The notes beneath the pieces are model-generated. The model did no database searches. It was not told the DNA's origin and saw only the letters and a list, made by a program, of their open reading frames with translations. A stretch of DNA of 64,000 nt from Polaribacter sp. (GTDB taxonomy: Bacteria; Bacteroidota; Bacteroidia; Flavobacteriales; Flavobacteriaceae). A program made the position numbers and the translations under genes. This document shows positions 8,550-16,701 of this stretch, piece after piece. Position 1 is the first letter of the stretch; every line of letters starts with the position of its first letter. The stretch covers positions 41,091 through 105,090 of the forward strand of contig JAQXEU010000060.1 of NCBI GenBank assembly GCA_029250685.1. Reading direction: 5' to 3'.

Positions 8550-9463
8550 ATTAAAGATATCTTTTTTCCGGCTTCTGCTAAAATAACTTTAGGGAAAATT
8601 GTCTCAGCCTCTTCTTTAAATAATTCAATATTTTTATATCGACTAGAGTAATGGCCGATAACTAATTGATTTACATTTGCTTGAGATGCGATTTGTGCAG
8701 CTTGCTTTGCTGTAGAATGTTTTGTTTTTTTTGCTAAATCTTCTCTGTCTGATAAAAAAGTAGTCTCATGATACAATAAATCTACATTTTTTATAATCGG
8801 AATTATGTCTTCTTTGTAAGAAGTATCGCTACAAAAAGCAAAGCTTTTTGATTTTACTGGTGGTAACGTTAATTCTTCATTTTTAATAATTTCTCCACTT
8901 TCCAGCAAAACATCTTTTCCTGCTTTTATATTGTGATAATCGCAAGTTTGAATTTCTGGATATTGTTGCACATTTTCTATATGTAATTTCCTTGTAGATT
9001 CTTTTTCTCGAAATAAAAATCCGTTTGTATAAACTCTGTGTGTTAAAGGAATTGTTGTTACAGAAACTTTATCATCTTCAAAAATAAGTTCACTGTTTTT
9101 AGAAGTTAATTCGTGAAAAATAATATCAAATTTTGAATATGATTTCGATACTTTTAACTGTAAATTGGTTACTTCTTTTATTCCTTTAGGGCCATAAATA
9201 TGTAATTCTTTTTCTCGATTCAAAATTCCGAAAGTAGAAATTAAACCAATCAATCCATAGAAATGATCACCGTGTAAATGAGAAATAAAAATATGATTAA
9301 TCTTAGCGAAACTTACTTTGTGTTTTCGCATTTGACGTTGAGTTCCTTCACCACAGTCAATTAAAAAATGACGATTATTTATTTCTAAATATTGCGAAGT
9401 TGGATATGCATTTTCACGTGGAGTTGCAGAATGACAACCTAAAATTGTTAGCTGTAAACTCAT
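8546..9463 (-). CDS. rnz: Ribonuclease Z
   Basis: Zinc-dependent endoribonuclease that removes 3' trailers from pre-tRNAs lacking encoded CCA. At 305 aa it is the short bacterial form. The metallo-beta-lactamase motif HxHxDH is seen in FISHLHGDHFYGLIGLIST (about residues 62-67). Other metal ligands are in SFAFCSDTSYKED and the terminal VIGHYSSRY. The exosite arm region lies around LLESGEIIKNEELTLPP. The start codon overlaps the end of the upstream T9SS mini-protein gene by 4 bp, so the two are probably co-transcribed. Confidence 0.96.
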   Translation of the reverse strand: MSLQLTILGCHSATPRENAYPTSQYLEINNRHFLIDCGEGTQRQMRKHKVSFAKINHIFISHLHGDHFYGLIGLISTFGILNREKELHIYGPKGIKEVTNLQLKVSKSYSKFDIIFHELTSKNSELIFEDDKVSVTTIPLTHRVYTNGFLFREKESTRKLHIENVQQYPEIQTCDYHNIKAGKDVLLESGEIIKNEELTLPPVKSKSFAFCSDTSYKEDIIPIIKNVDLLYHETTFLSDREDLAKKTKHSTAKQAAQIASQANVNQLVIGHYSSRYKNIELFKEEAETIFPKVILAEAGKKISLI

Positions 9464-9777
9464 TTGATAACAAATCGTTTAGAAATAATTTCATTGCTAC
9501 TCCTAATTGCATAAATGTACATTCCAGATTGTAAATTATTTCTGTTGAAAACAATTAAATTTTTACCAACCTTTGCTGTGTAGGTTTTTTGAAAAACTGT
9601 TTTGCCAAGTACATTTCTAACTACTAAAATCACAGGCTGACTTTTAGTAATAGTGAATTTTATAGTAGTTTTTGTTAAAAAAGGATTTGGAGCAGTAGAT
9701 AACTTCTGCAATTTTTTTTGAGAAAAAACTGCAGTTGAAAAGCTTAAAAATAAAATAAAAAGTAATTTTTTAACCAT
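9460..9777 (-). CDS. Free-standing T9SS type A sorting domain protein
   Basis: A 105-aa protein made of a signal peptide (MVKKLLFILFLSFSTAVFSQ) followed almost at once by a type A C-terminal sorting domain. Hallmarks are the APNPF turn, VRNVLGKTVFQKTY, the NLQSGMYIYAI segment and the terminal ISKRFVIK. Such domains normally sit at the end of large type IX secretion cargo and are removed at the cell surface. Here there is essentially no cargo (about 10 residues). It may be a small secreted or periplasmic protein built from the fold alone, or a remnant. The next gene, rnz, overlaps it by 4 bp. Confidence 0.88.
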   Translation of the reverse strand: MVKKLLFILFLSFSTAVFSQKKLQKLSTAPNPFLTKTTIKFTITKSQPVILVVRNVLGKTVFQKTYTAKVGKNLIVFNRNNLQSGMYIYAIRSSNEIISKRFVIK

Positions 9778-9811
9778 TCGTTAGTTGTTTATATATTAAG
9801 AGAAACTAGTT

Positions 9812-10144
9812 TCAAAAACCTAAGTCTCTTTCTATTGCTTCCATTTCTAATACATCTTCTGCTTCGTGTAATGTTGGTGCAACATTAATTTCATCAGGAA
9901 TTTCGTCAACATCAATTCCATTACAAATAATAACAAAAGATATGCCATTTTCTCTATGATTCTCAGCGATATTCAAAAATAAAGACAAATCATTTAGAGT
10001 TGTGTTAAGGTTATCAGAAAGTTCAATAACTTTATGATTCTCAACACTATCTAATTTTTCAACTTTAAATGCAGTCATGAATTCAGAAAACGAATGTTCG
10101 TTGGATGCAATAAAGGTGTAATTGTCTTTTTGAGAAATTTTCAT
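9812..10144 (-). CDS. Conserved STAS-like small protein, unknown function
   Basis: A 110-aa soluble acidic protein without a signal peptide. The layout (KVIELSDNLNTTLNDLSLF, then GISFVIICNGIDVDEIPDEI and an acidic helical tail) resembles the alternating strand/helix pattern of STAS/anti-sigma-antagonist proteins, but no phosphoryl-acceptor Ser is obvious. Homologues beside rnz tend to be mislabelled ribonuclease Z; this protein has no metallo-beta-lactamase motif. It lies 24 bp upstream of nothing in its own direction but between pyrB and the T9SS mini-protein, in a run of minus-strand genes. Confidence 0.65.
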   Translation of the reverse strand: MKISQKDNYTFIASNEHSFSEFMTAFKVEKLDSVENHKVIELSDNLNTTLNDLSLFLNIAENHRENGISFVIICNGIDVDEIPDEINVAPTLHEAEDVLEMEAIERDLGF

Positions 10145-10168
10145 AGAAATATGAATTAAGAAAGTAAA

Positions 10169-11098
10169 TTATCTTTTAATCTGTTGCGCTAATAAATAAA
10201 TAACTGCCATTCTTACAGCAACACCATTTTCAACCTGATTTAAGATGATAGAATCGTTAGAGTCTGCAACATCACTTGTGATTTCTACACCCCGATTTAT
10301 TGGACCTGGATGCATAATTACAATCTTTTTACCTAAGCTATCTAGTACTTGTTGATTGATTCCGAAAAGCTGCGTGTACTCTCTAGTTGAAGGAAAATAA
10401 TTCACATCCATTCGTTCGTTTTGCACACGTAAAACGTTGGCAACATCACACCAAGCTAATGCTTTCTTTAAATTGGTTTCTACTGTTACCCCTAAACTTG
10501 TAATGTATTTCGGAATTAACGTTGTTGGTCCGCAAACTTTAACTTCTGCGCCTTGTAATTGCAACGCAAAAATGTTTGACAATGCAACTCTTGAGTGTAA
10601 AATATCTCCAACAATTAAAATTTTTTTCCCTTTTACGCTTCCCAGTTTTTCTCTGATTGAATATGAGTCTAATAATGCTTGCGTTGGATGTTCGTGCGTT
10701 CCGTCACCAGCATTTATGATTTTTGCATCTACATGTTTTGATAAGAAAACGCCAGCTCCAACATTTGGATGACGCATCACCACAATATCAACTTTCATTG
10801 ATAAAATATTGTTTACCGTATCAATTAATGTTTCTCCTTTTTTTACTGAAGATTGACTTGCAGAAAAATTAATAATATCTGCAGATAACCGTTTTTCTGC
10901 CAGCTCAAAAGATAATTTTGTTCTGGTTGAGTTTTCAAAAAATAAATTGGCAATGGTAATATCTCTTAGAGAAGGTACTTTTTTAATGGGTCTATTTATA
11001 ACCTCTTTAAAATGATCTGCGGTTTCAAAAATAAGATCAATATCGTTTTTGTTCAGATATTTTATGCCTAATAAATGGTCTACGCTTAGTTGTTTCAT
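10169..11098 (-). CDS. pyrB: Aspartate carbamoyltransferase catalytic subunit
   Basis: Cytoplasmic pyrimidine enzyme that condenses carbamoyl phosphate with L-aspartate to N-carbamoyl-aspartate. It is 309 aa, full length. The carbamoyl-phosphate loop is FFENSTRTKLSFELA (about residues 52-66). HPTQALLDSYSIREK and MHPGPINRGVEI complete the active site. It lies 1 nt after pyrR, so both form one operon. No pyrI regulatory-subunit gene is adjacent, consistent with control through PyrR. Confidence 0.97.
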   Translation of the reverse strand: MKQLSVDHLLGIKYLNKNDIDLIFETADHFKEVINRPIKKVPSLRDITIANLFFENSTRTKLSFELAEKRLSADIINFSASQSSVKKGETLIDTVNNILSMKVDIVVMRHPNVGAGVFLSKHVDAKIINAGDGTHEHPTQALLDSYSIREKLGSVKGKKILIVGDILHSRVALSNIFALQLQGAEVKVCGPTTLIPKYITSLGVTVETNLKKALAWCDVANVLRVQNERMDVNYFPSTREYTQLFGINQQVLDSLGKKIVIMHPGPINRGVEITSDVADSNDSIILNQVENGVAVRMAVIYLLAQQIKR

Positions 11099-11099
11099 T

Positions 11100-11642
11100 T
11101 TATGAATTGTGTTCTAAATAAACTACGTCTTTTTTATGTGTTTCTTTCCAACAAACTTTTACTTTTTCTTGATTGATGGCGTCAACTTGTCTTCCTCTGT
11201 AATTCGGCTGAATTGGTAAATGTCTACTAAAACGTCTATCAATCAACACTAATAATTCTACTAAATTTGGTCTTCCAAAATCATTGATTGCAGATAATCC
11301 AGCTCTAATACTTCTTCCAGAAAATAATACATCGTCAATTAACACAACGTTTTTATCTTCAATTAGAAAGTCAATTTCTGTACTACTTGCATCAATCGGA
11401 GAATCTCTTCTTCTAAAATCATCTCTATAAAAAGTGATGTCTAATAAGCCTACTTTTAAATCTTTGATATTGTAATCGTTAATTAAAATATCTTTAAGTC
11501 GGTTTGCTAAAAAACTCCCTCTTGGTTGTAAGCCAATTAGCACTGTGTTAGAAAAATCGTTGTGGTTTTCGATAAGCTGACAAGCTAGTCGATGTAGGAT
11601 GATGTCAATTTCTTTCGAGTTTAATAATACCTTCGAGCTCAT
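11100..11642 (-). CDS. pyrR: Bifunctional pyr regulator / uracil phosphoribosyltransferase PyrR
   Basis: A 180-aa protein of the type I phosphoribosyltransferase fold. In Firmicutes PyrR binds pyr mRNA to attenuate transcription and also has UPRTase activity. The PRPP-binding loop is NVVLIDDVLFSGRSIRAGL (about residues 96-114). The ORF track begins at TTG 11657; I choose the ATG at 11642 (MSSKVLLNSKEIDI) because the five extra residues are unsupported and ATG is preferred. It is the first gene of pyrR-pyrB. I saw no Bacillus-type PyrR binding loop in the leader. Confidence 0.95.
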   Translation of the reverse strand: MSSKVLLNSKEIDIILHRLACQLIENHNDFSNTVLIGLQPRGSFLANRLKDILINDYNIKDLKVGLLDITFYRDDFRRRDSPIDASSTEIDFLIEDKNVVLIDDVLFSGRSIRAGLSAINDFGRPNLVELLVLIDRRFSRHLPIQPNYRGRQVDAINQEKVKVCWKETHKKDVVYLEHNS

Positions 11643-11946
11643 AAGAAAAATGTCCAATTTTTAGTTGGAATAAATCAGTAAAACTGATAATTAATGTTGG
11701 GCAAAATTAGTGTAAATAAAAGGATTCGCAAAATTTTAGTGTATTGCATTTTAAATCGACTCTTATTTTTGTTAATTAATTTGTTGAAAAGTATACCAGA
11801 TTTTTTTAAAGTGGTATAAGACTTGTAGTACTTTTAATTAAGTAATAAAAGCAATCTCTATTGTTGAATTATTACAGCTTGTTTAATCGAATGAGAATTT
11901 AGAAATGAATATTCATTTTTACTTTTCATGATAAAATTAGAAGCCT
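11643..11946. other. Divergent intergenic region pyrR / TPR protein (304 bp)
   Basis: No gene. It contains the pyrR promoter (separate entry). Two small stems lie in the pyrR leader: TCCAA/TTGGA near 11653-11669 and ATCAGT-AAA-ACTGAT at 11674-11688. A further dyad, TATACC (11792-11797) with GGTATA (11813-11818) and a 15-nt spacer, lies closer to the TPR gene. The rest is AT-rich with nothing recognised. Confidence 0.6.
11702..11731 (-). promoter_or_regulatory. pyrR-pyrB promoter
   Basis: On the minus strand TTG, 19 nt, then TAATTTTG, an excellent match to the Bacteroidota TTG-N17-23-TAnnTTTG promoter. The leader to the ATG at 11642 would be about 55 nt and includes two short hairpins. Confidence 0.7.
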
Positions 11947-13317
11947 ATGTCACTTTCAAAGTTCGAATCCATGTTAAAAACAAATAGTGTGTATTTCTTT
12001 GACTCTGTTGAGTTTGAAGAAATAATTCAGCATTATTTAGATAGCGGTAAACATTCTTTAGCAAAAAAAGCGGTGCAATTAGGTTTGGAACAGCACCCAA
12101 CTTCTGTATTGTTGAAATTACTGAAAGTTGAGTTGTTAATTTTTGAAGATAAACTACAAAAAGCGACTTCTTTAATCAACGAAATAGAAGCAATTGCGCC
12201 CAATAATGAAGAATTGTTAATTCAGAAAGCAATTATTTTATCTAAAAACGATAAACACATAGAAGCTATTGATACCTTAAAACAGATTTTAGCTGTTACA
12301 GACGATCCTGTTGATATTTGGTCTATGATTGGAATGGAATATTTATATGTGGATGATTTTACAAATGCGCGCTTAAATTTTGCCAATTGTATTGATGTAG
12401 ATTTCGAAGATTATTCGTCTTTATACAATGTTGTGTATTGTTTTGATATGGAAAATAATCATGAAGAAGCTATTGTTTATTTGACAAATTATATTGAAAC
12501 AAATCCGTATTGCGAAGTTGCTTGGCATCAATTAGGTAGGCAATTTTTTGTATTGAATCGTTTTAAAGAAGCATTACGTGCTTTTGATTATGCAGTGCTT
12601 ATTGATGAATCTTTTATAGGTGGGTATTTAGAAAAAGCAAAAACCTTAGAAGAATTAGACCGATATGAAGAAGCTATTCAGAATTACTTAATTACCTTAG
12701 AATTAGATGATGCAACTGCATTTGTTTACATAAGAACTGGTGAGTGTTATCAGAAATTAGGCGATTTAGATACAGCGGTTAAATATTTCAAAAAAGCAGT
12801 TCATGAAGATCCATTATTAGACAAAGCTTGGTTGTTGTTAACCAATTTATATTTGGATGAAAAAGAATATCAAAAAGCACAATATTATATTTCTAAAGCC
12901 TTAAATATTGATGATTCTAATGCCATGTATTGGAGAAAATATGCAGAAATAAATATAAAATTAAATTTTTACGAAGAAGCAGTAAAAGCGTTTCATAAAT
13001 GTTTAGATTTAGACGACCTTTCTTTAGAAATTTATGTTGGTTTAGCTGATGTTTTACTATTTATTGGCGATTTTGAAGATGCGTTGAAAATAGTTGTAAA
13101 AGCAAAAAATACCTACAGACAATTTGCTGAAATTGAATATCGTTTATGCGGGTTATTCTTATTAACTTCTGATGAAAAAAATGGATTGATTCATTTAAAA
13201 AATGCGTTGGCAATTGATGCAGATTACAGATCTATTATTCAAGAATTATATCCATCAGTTTTTGATAACGAAAAAGTGCAAACGATTATACAGAACTACT
13301 TGAAAGCTACAGAGTAG
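11947..13317 (+). CDS. Tetratricopeptide repeat protein
   Basis: A 456-aa soluble protein without a signal peptide, built almost entirely of TPR units. Examples are AWHQLGRQFFVLNRFKEALR, AFVYIRTGECYQKLGDLDTA and AWLLLTNLYLDEKEYQKAQY, spaced by about 34 residues, roughly ten to eleven repeats. TPR arrays form superhelical scaffolds for protein-protein contacts, so a cytoplasmic adaptor role is likely. Partner unknown. It is monocistronic, with its own upstream region and a terminator 19 bp past the stop. Confidence 0.9.
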   Translation: MSLSKFESMLKTNSVYFFDSVEFEEIIQHYLDSGKHSLAKKAVQLGLEQHPTSVLLKLLKVELLIFEDKLQKATSLINEIEAIAPNNEELLIQKAIILSKNDKHIEAIDTLKQILAVTDDPVDIWSMIGMEYLYVDDFTNARLNFANCIDVDFEDYSSLYNVVYCFDMENNHEEAIVYLTNYIETNPYCEVAWHQLGRQFFVLNRFKEALRAFDYAVLIDESFIGGYLEKAKTLEELDRYEEAIQNYLITLELDDATAFVYIRTGECYQKLGDLDTAVKYFKKAVHEDPLLDKAWLLLTNLYLDEKEYQKAQYYISKALNIDDSNAMYWRKYAEINIKLNFYEEAVKAFHKCLDLDDLSLEIYVGLADVLLFIGDFEDALKIVVKAKNTYRQFAEIEYRLCGLFLLTSDEKNGLIHLKNALAIDADYRSIIQELYPSVFDNEKVQTIIQNYLKATE

Positions 13318-13335
13318 TAGTAATAATTTAAAAAT

Positions 13336-13362
13336 AAAAACCGAGCTAAAAACTCGGTTTTT
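13336..13362 (+). terminator. Bidirectional intrinsic terminator
   Basis: Perfect 10-bp arms AAAAACCGAG (13336-13345) and CTCGGTTTTT (13353-13362) with a 7-nt loop. It sits between the convergent TPR and MBL-fold genes and has T-rich tails in both directions. Confidence 0.9.
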
Positions 13363-13369
13363 ATTTTTT

Positions 13370-14098
13370 CTATTTCAAATACCAATCTAGCTGCACAACC
13401 TTAATTTCAGCATTCCCTTTGTTCACTAAGCTTTTAAATTTTGCAACATCGCTTAAACCAACGGTTCCTCTATAATGATATGGGTAAACTTCTTTTGGTT
13501 TAAACTCTAGCACTGCATCAGCAGCGCTTTCAACGGTCATTGTATACGGTAAATTCATACAAACAAAAGCTTTGTCAATATTTTTTAAGGCACGCATTTC
13601 TGGAATGTCTTCTGTATCTCCAGAAAAATAAATCCGTTGGTTGTCTATTGAAAATACATAACCGTTTCCTCTTCCTTTTGTGTGAAACTTTAGCGCTTCC
13701 TCTCTAAGATTATACATCGGAATTGCTTCAGCTTTAAAACTACCAAATGTTTTGGTTTCTCCGTTGTTGATAATCACAATTGCTTTTGCAGTTTCTTCCG
13801 GAATTCTGTCAGCTACAGCTTTCGGAGCAACAATTGTAGTGTTAGATAAATCTAAAGACTTTAATGTTTTTAAACTCAAATGATCTCCGTGAATATCTGT
13901 AATAAATACATAGTTTGGTGCAGAAAAATCAGCAAATGCTTCGGCTTTTCCTGTTGGATCTATAAAGACAGTGTTGTCACCTGAAGTAAAAACCGCTGTT
14001 CCGTGTGTAATTGGTGTAATTATTAAATCGCTTTCTGAAGTTGATTTACAACTGATTGAGATAATCGTAATTAGAGTTAATAGTATTGATTTTTTCAT
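13370..14098 (-). CDS. MBL-fold metallo-hydrolase lipoprotein
   Basis: A 242-aa metallo-beta-lactamase-fold protein of the UlaG/RomA-like L-ascorbate-6-phosphate lactonase group. The N-terminus is a lipoprotein signal (LLTLITIISISCKS, Cys about residue 17), so it is anchored in the periplasm or outer membrane. Metal-ligand motifs are ITHGTAVF (about residue 32), VFITDIHGDHLSLKTL and YFSGDTEDIPEM, with a final YPYHYRG. Its substrate is unknown. It lies 5 bp downstream of the amidase gene on the same strand, so a two-gene operon of periplasmic hydrolases is likely. Confidence 0.88.
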   Translation of the reverse strand: MKKSILLTLITIISISCKSTSESDLIITPITHGTAVFTSGDNTVFIDPTGKAEAFADFSAPNYVFITDIHGDHLSLKTLKSLDLSNTTIVAPKAVADRIPEETAKAIVIINNGETKTFGSFKAEAIPMYNLREEALKFHTKGRGNGYVFSIDNQRIYFSGDTEDIPEMRALKNIDKAFVCMNLPYTMTVESAADAVLEFKPKEVYPYHYRGTVGLSDVAKFKSLVNKGNAEIKVVQLDWYLK

Positions 14099-14103
14099 GT
14101 GAG

Positions 14104-15645
14104 TTATTTCTTTATTGTTTTTAATTTAGGCTCTTTTCTATGTAAGGTTCCTTGTTCGTAAGAATATGCTAATTTAATTAAAGTTGGTTCGGAATACATT
14201 CTTCCAAGAAATTGAATTCCTGCGGGTAAATTTCCTTTTGTAGATCCCATCGGAACGGTAAATGCTGGTTGCCCTGTATGTGGCGCAATGATTTGATTGT
14301 TATCACCCAAATATTCTTTTTCAAAAAAATCAATTCTTGCAGGTTTGTTATTCCAAGTAGGATAAATAATTGCATCTATTTTTAATGAATCCATTACTCT
14401 TTCAATTGCTTCTCTAAATGCAACTCTTCTTGGGTCTTTATAAGCATCAAAACATTTCTCTTTTACATCACCCCAACGTGTAAATTTTTTGCTTGCTGAT
14501 AATAAGTTATCACTAGCATATTTAGAAGTACTTCCAATTCTAATAATATCTTCAATTGTTTTTATGGTGTCGTTTTTTACATAGGTTGCTAAGTATTCTT
14601 CTACATCCTTTTTAAATTCAGAGCACCATTGATTTTGACGTAATTCAGCAAAATTCGGAATCACAATTGAGTCAATAATTTCAGCTCCTAAAGAGCCTAA
14701 GTCTATAATTGATTTATCAAATAAAACTTTAATTTCTGGATCAACATTGTCTTCACTTAATTCTCTTAAAACACCAATTCTAGCTCCTTTTAATCCATTT
14801 TTATTTAAAAATTGTGAGTAATTTTTAACTGTTTTTCCTTCAGAATACCTGGTGATTTTATCTTTAGGGTCTATTCCTGTCATAATTTCTAGAATCCGTG
14901 TTGCATCTTCAACCGTTCTTCCCATTGGGCCAACAACATCATTTCTTAAAAACAAAGGAATTATTCCTTCTCTACTAATCAATCCGAGTGTAGTTCTAAA
15001 TCCAACAAGTGCATTGTGCGAAGATGGTCCTCGAATAGAATTTCCTGTGTCTGTTCCTAAGCCAATTGTTGCAAAATTTGAAGCAATCGCTGCAGCAGTT
15101 CCACCACTTGATCCTGCAGGAACATGATCTAAATTATAGGGATTTCTGGTTGTTCCTTTTGTCGAACTCTCAGTGTGTTTAGCAGAAAAAGCCCATTCAG
15201 CCATATTTGATTTTGCAATAATAATTGCTCCAGCAGCTATCAATTTTTTAATAACAAAAGCATTTTCTTTAGGGATGAAATCTTTCAACGCTAAAGCTCC
15301 TCCGGTTGTTGGTAGGTTTTTTGTGTTTATGTTGTCTTTTATAATAATTGGGATTCCGTGTAACGGTCTTAATTTATTAGTTTTTTGAAACTCTAAATCT
15401 AATTCCTTTGCAATGGTAACTGCATTAGAATTAATAATTGAAATAGCGTTTATTTCAGAATCGTTTCCTTTTATCCTTTTGATATATTCTTTAACAAGTT
15501 GCTCACTAGAATAACTTCCGTTTTTGTAAGAATCATGTATTTTGGAAATTGTTAATTCTGATAAATTTATAGAGGTTTTCTTAGGATTACTGCAACCAAT
15601 AATTAACAAAATAATAAAAGAGAGAAAAGCTGTTTTTCGATACAT
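14104..15645 (-). CDS. Amidase-signature family lipoprotein
   Basis: A 513-aa amidase-signature enzyme hydrolysing a carboxamide. The Ser-cisSer-Lys triad is visible: Lys in IIIKDNINTKNLPTTGG (about residue 97) and the Gly/Ser-rich signature VPAGSSGGTAAAIASNFATI with GTDTGNSIRGPSS. A lipoprotein signal (FIILLIIGCSNPKK) places it outside the cytoplasm, so it is not the GatA subunit. Periplasmic members act on peptide amides or xenobiotics, but the substrate here cannot be told. It is co-directional with the MBL-fold gene, 5 bp apart. Confidence 0.92.
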   Translation of the reverse strand: MYRKTAFLSFIILLIIGCSNPKKTSINLSELTISKIHDSYKNGSYSSEQLVKEYIKRIKGNDSEINAISIINSNAVTIAKELDLEFQKTNKLRPLHGIPIIIKDNINTKNLPTTGGALALKDFIPKENAFVIKKLIAAGAIIIAKSNMAEWAFSAKHTESSTKGTTRNPYNLDHVPAGSSGGTAAAIASNFATIGLGTDTGNSIRGPSSHNALVGFRTTLGLISREGIIPLFLRNDVVGPMGRTVEDATRILEIMTGIDPKDKITRYSEGKTVKNYSQFLNKNGLKGARIGVLRELSEDNVDPEIKVLFDKSIIDLGSLGAEIIDSIVIPNFAELRQNQWCSEFKKDVEEYLATYVKNDTIKTIEDIIRIGSTSKYASDNLLSASKKFTRWGDVKEKCFDAYKDPRRVAFREAIERVMDSLKIDAIIYPTWNNKPARIDFFEKEYLGDNNQIIAPHTGQPAFTVPMGSTKGNLPAGIQFLGRMYSEPTLIKLAYSYEQGTLHRKEPKLKTIKK

Positions 15646-15778
15646 AATTACAAGTTTGGTTAGAATAATACGGCTAAGTTAAATTTTTAAAAATTAAGTA
15701 TCAAACTAAACAATATTGAGATATCGCTATTTTCACAATTTCCTGTATCTTCGTTTTACTAAAAAACAAACAAACAGT

Positions 15779-16699
15779 ATGAGTAGAACAATTAAAGATT
15801 TTGTAGTAATCGGTTTAAAAGGAATGGCAATGGGAGCAGCAGATGTAGTGCCAGGAGTTTCTGGAGGAACCATTGCGTTTATTTCAGGAATTTATGAAGA
15901 ATTACTAACGTCTATTAGTAACGTAAATTTTAGTTTACTGAAAACATTAAAATCAGACGGAATTAAAGCTGCTTGGAAACAAGTAAATGGATCTTTTTTG
16001 TTGTCTCTGTTTGTTGGGATTTTTGTGAGTATCGTTTCATTAGCAAAAGCCATTAAATGGATGTTAGAAAATGAACCAATTTTATTATGGTCATTCTTTT
16101 TTGGTTTGGTTTTGGCAAGTGTCATTTACATCGCCAAACAAATTACAAAATGGAATCTTCTAACTTTTGTTTTACTAATTGCTGGCGCAGGGCTTGCGTT
16201 TTATATAACGACATTAAATCCTCTGGTTACTGAGAATTCTTCTCCGTTGTTTTTGTTTTTAGCCGCAGCTTTAGCAATTTGTGCTATGATTTTACCTGGA
16301 ATTTCAGGGGCTTTTATTTTAGTTTTATTAGGTGCATATAAACCAGTTTTAGCAGCTGTAAATAATAGAGATTTTACTTCAATAGCAATTGTTGGAGCAG
16401 GTGCAGTAGTTGGTTTGTTAACATTTTCTAGAGTTTTAAAATGGTTATTTACCAATTTTAAAAATTACACATTGGCAATTTTAACAGGATTTATAATTGG
16501 GTCATTAAATAAAATTTGGCCATGGAAAGAAACCTTGACTTGGCGCACAAATTCTCACGGAATTGACGTGCCTTTAAATCAAAAGAGTGTTTCTCCTTTT
16601 CATTTTGAAGACAACCAATTATTATACGCAATAGTTTTAGCAATTGTTGGTTTTGGTTTGATTTTGCTTTTAGAAAAATTAGCGGTTAAGAAAGACTAA
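15779..16699 (+). CDS. DUF368 polytopic membrane protein (PopT-type), copy 1
   Basis: A 306-aa membrane protein. The track start at 15716 is TTG with an implausible 21-residue leader; I use ATG 15779 (MSRTIKDFVVIGLKG). DUF368 proteins (PopT) are reported to move undecaprenyl phosphate back across the membrane for cell-wall and glycan synthesis. The internal duplication is visible: MGAADVVPGVSGGTIAFISG near the N-terminus and CAMILPGISGAFILVLLG in the middle, both re-entrant PGxSG loops. It is followed after 2 bp by a paralogue and then aroE. A duplicated cassette could mean a heteromer or divided substrate range. Confidence 0.9.
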   Translation: MSRTIKDFVVIGLKGMAMGAADVVPGVSGGTIAFISGIYEELLTSISNVNFSLLKTLKSDGIKAAWKQVNGSFLLSLFVGIFVSIVSLAKAIKWMLENEPILLWSFFFGLVLASVIYIAKQITKWNLLTFVLLIAGAGLAFYITTLNPLVTENSSPLFLFLAAALAICAMILPGISGAFILVLLGAYKPVLAAVNNRDFTSIAIVGAGAVVGLLTFSRVLKWLFTNFKNYTLAILTGFIIGSLNKIWPWKETLTWRTNSHGIDVPLNQKSVSPFHFEDNQLLYAIVLAIVGFGLILLLEKLAVKKD

Positions 16700-16701
16700 A
16701 A

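Noticed and set aside
9812-10144. Calling this 110-aa gene ribonuclease Z
   Set aside because: There is no HxHxDH or other metallo-beta-lactamase motif; that name likely spreads from the adjacent true rnz.
11643-11700. PyrR attenuator or binding loop in the pyrR leader
   Set aside because: Only two short stems are visible; no anti-terminator/terminator pair or Bacillus-type PyrR binding-loop sequence.
14178-14375. 65-aa ORF inside the amidase gene on the same strand
   Set aside because: Out-of-frame shadow within a complete conserved gene.
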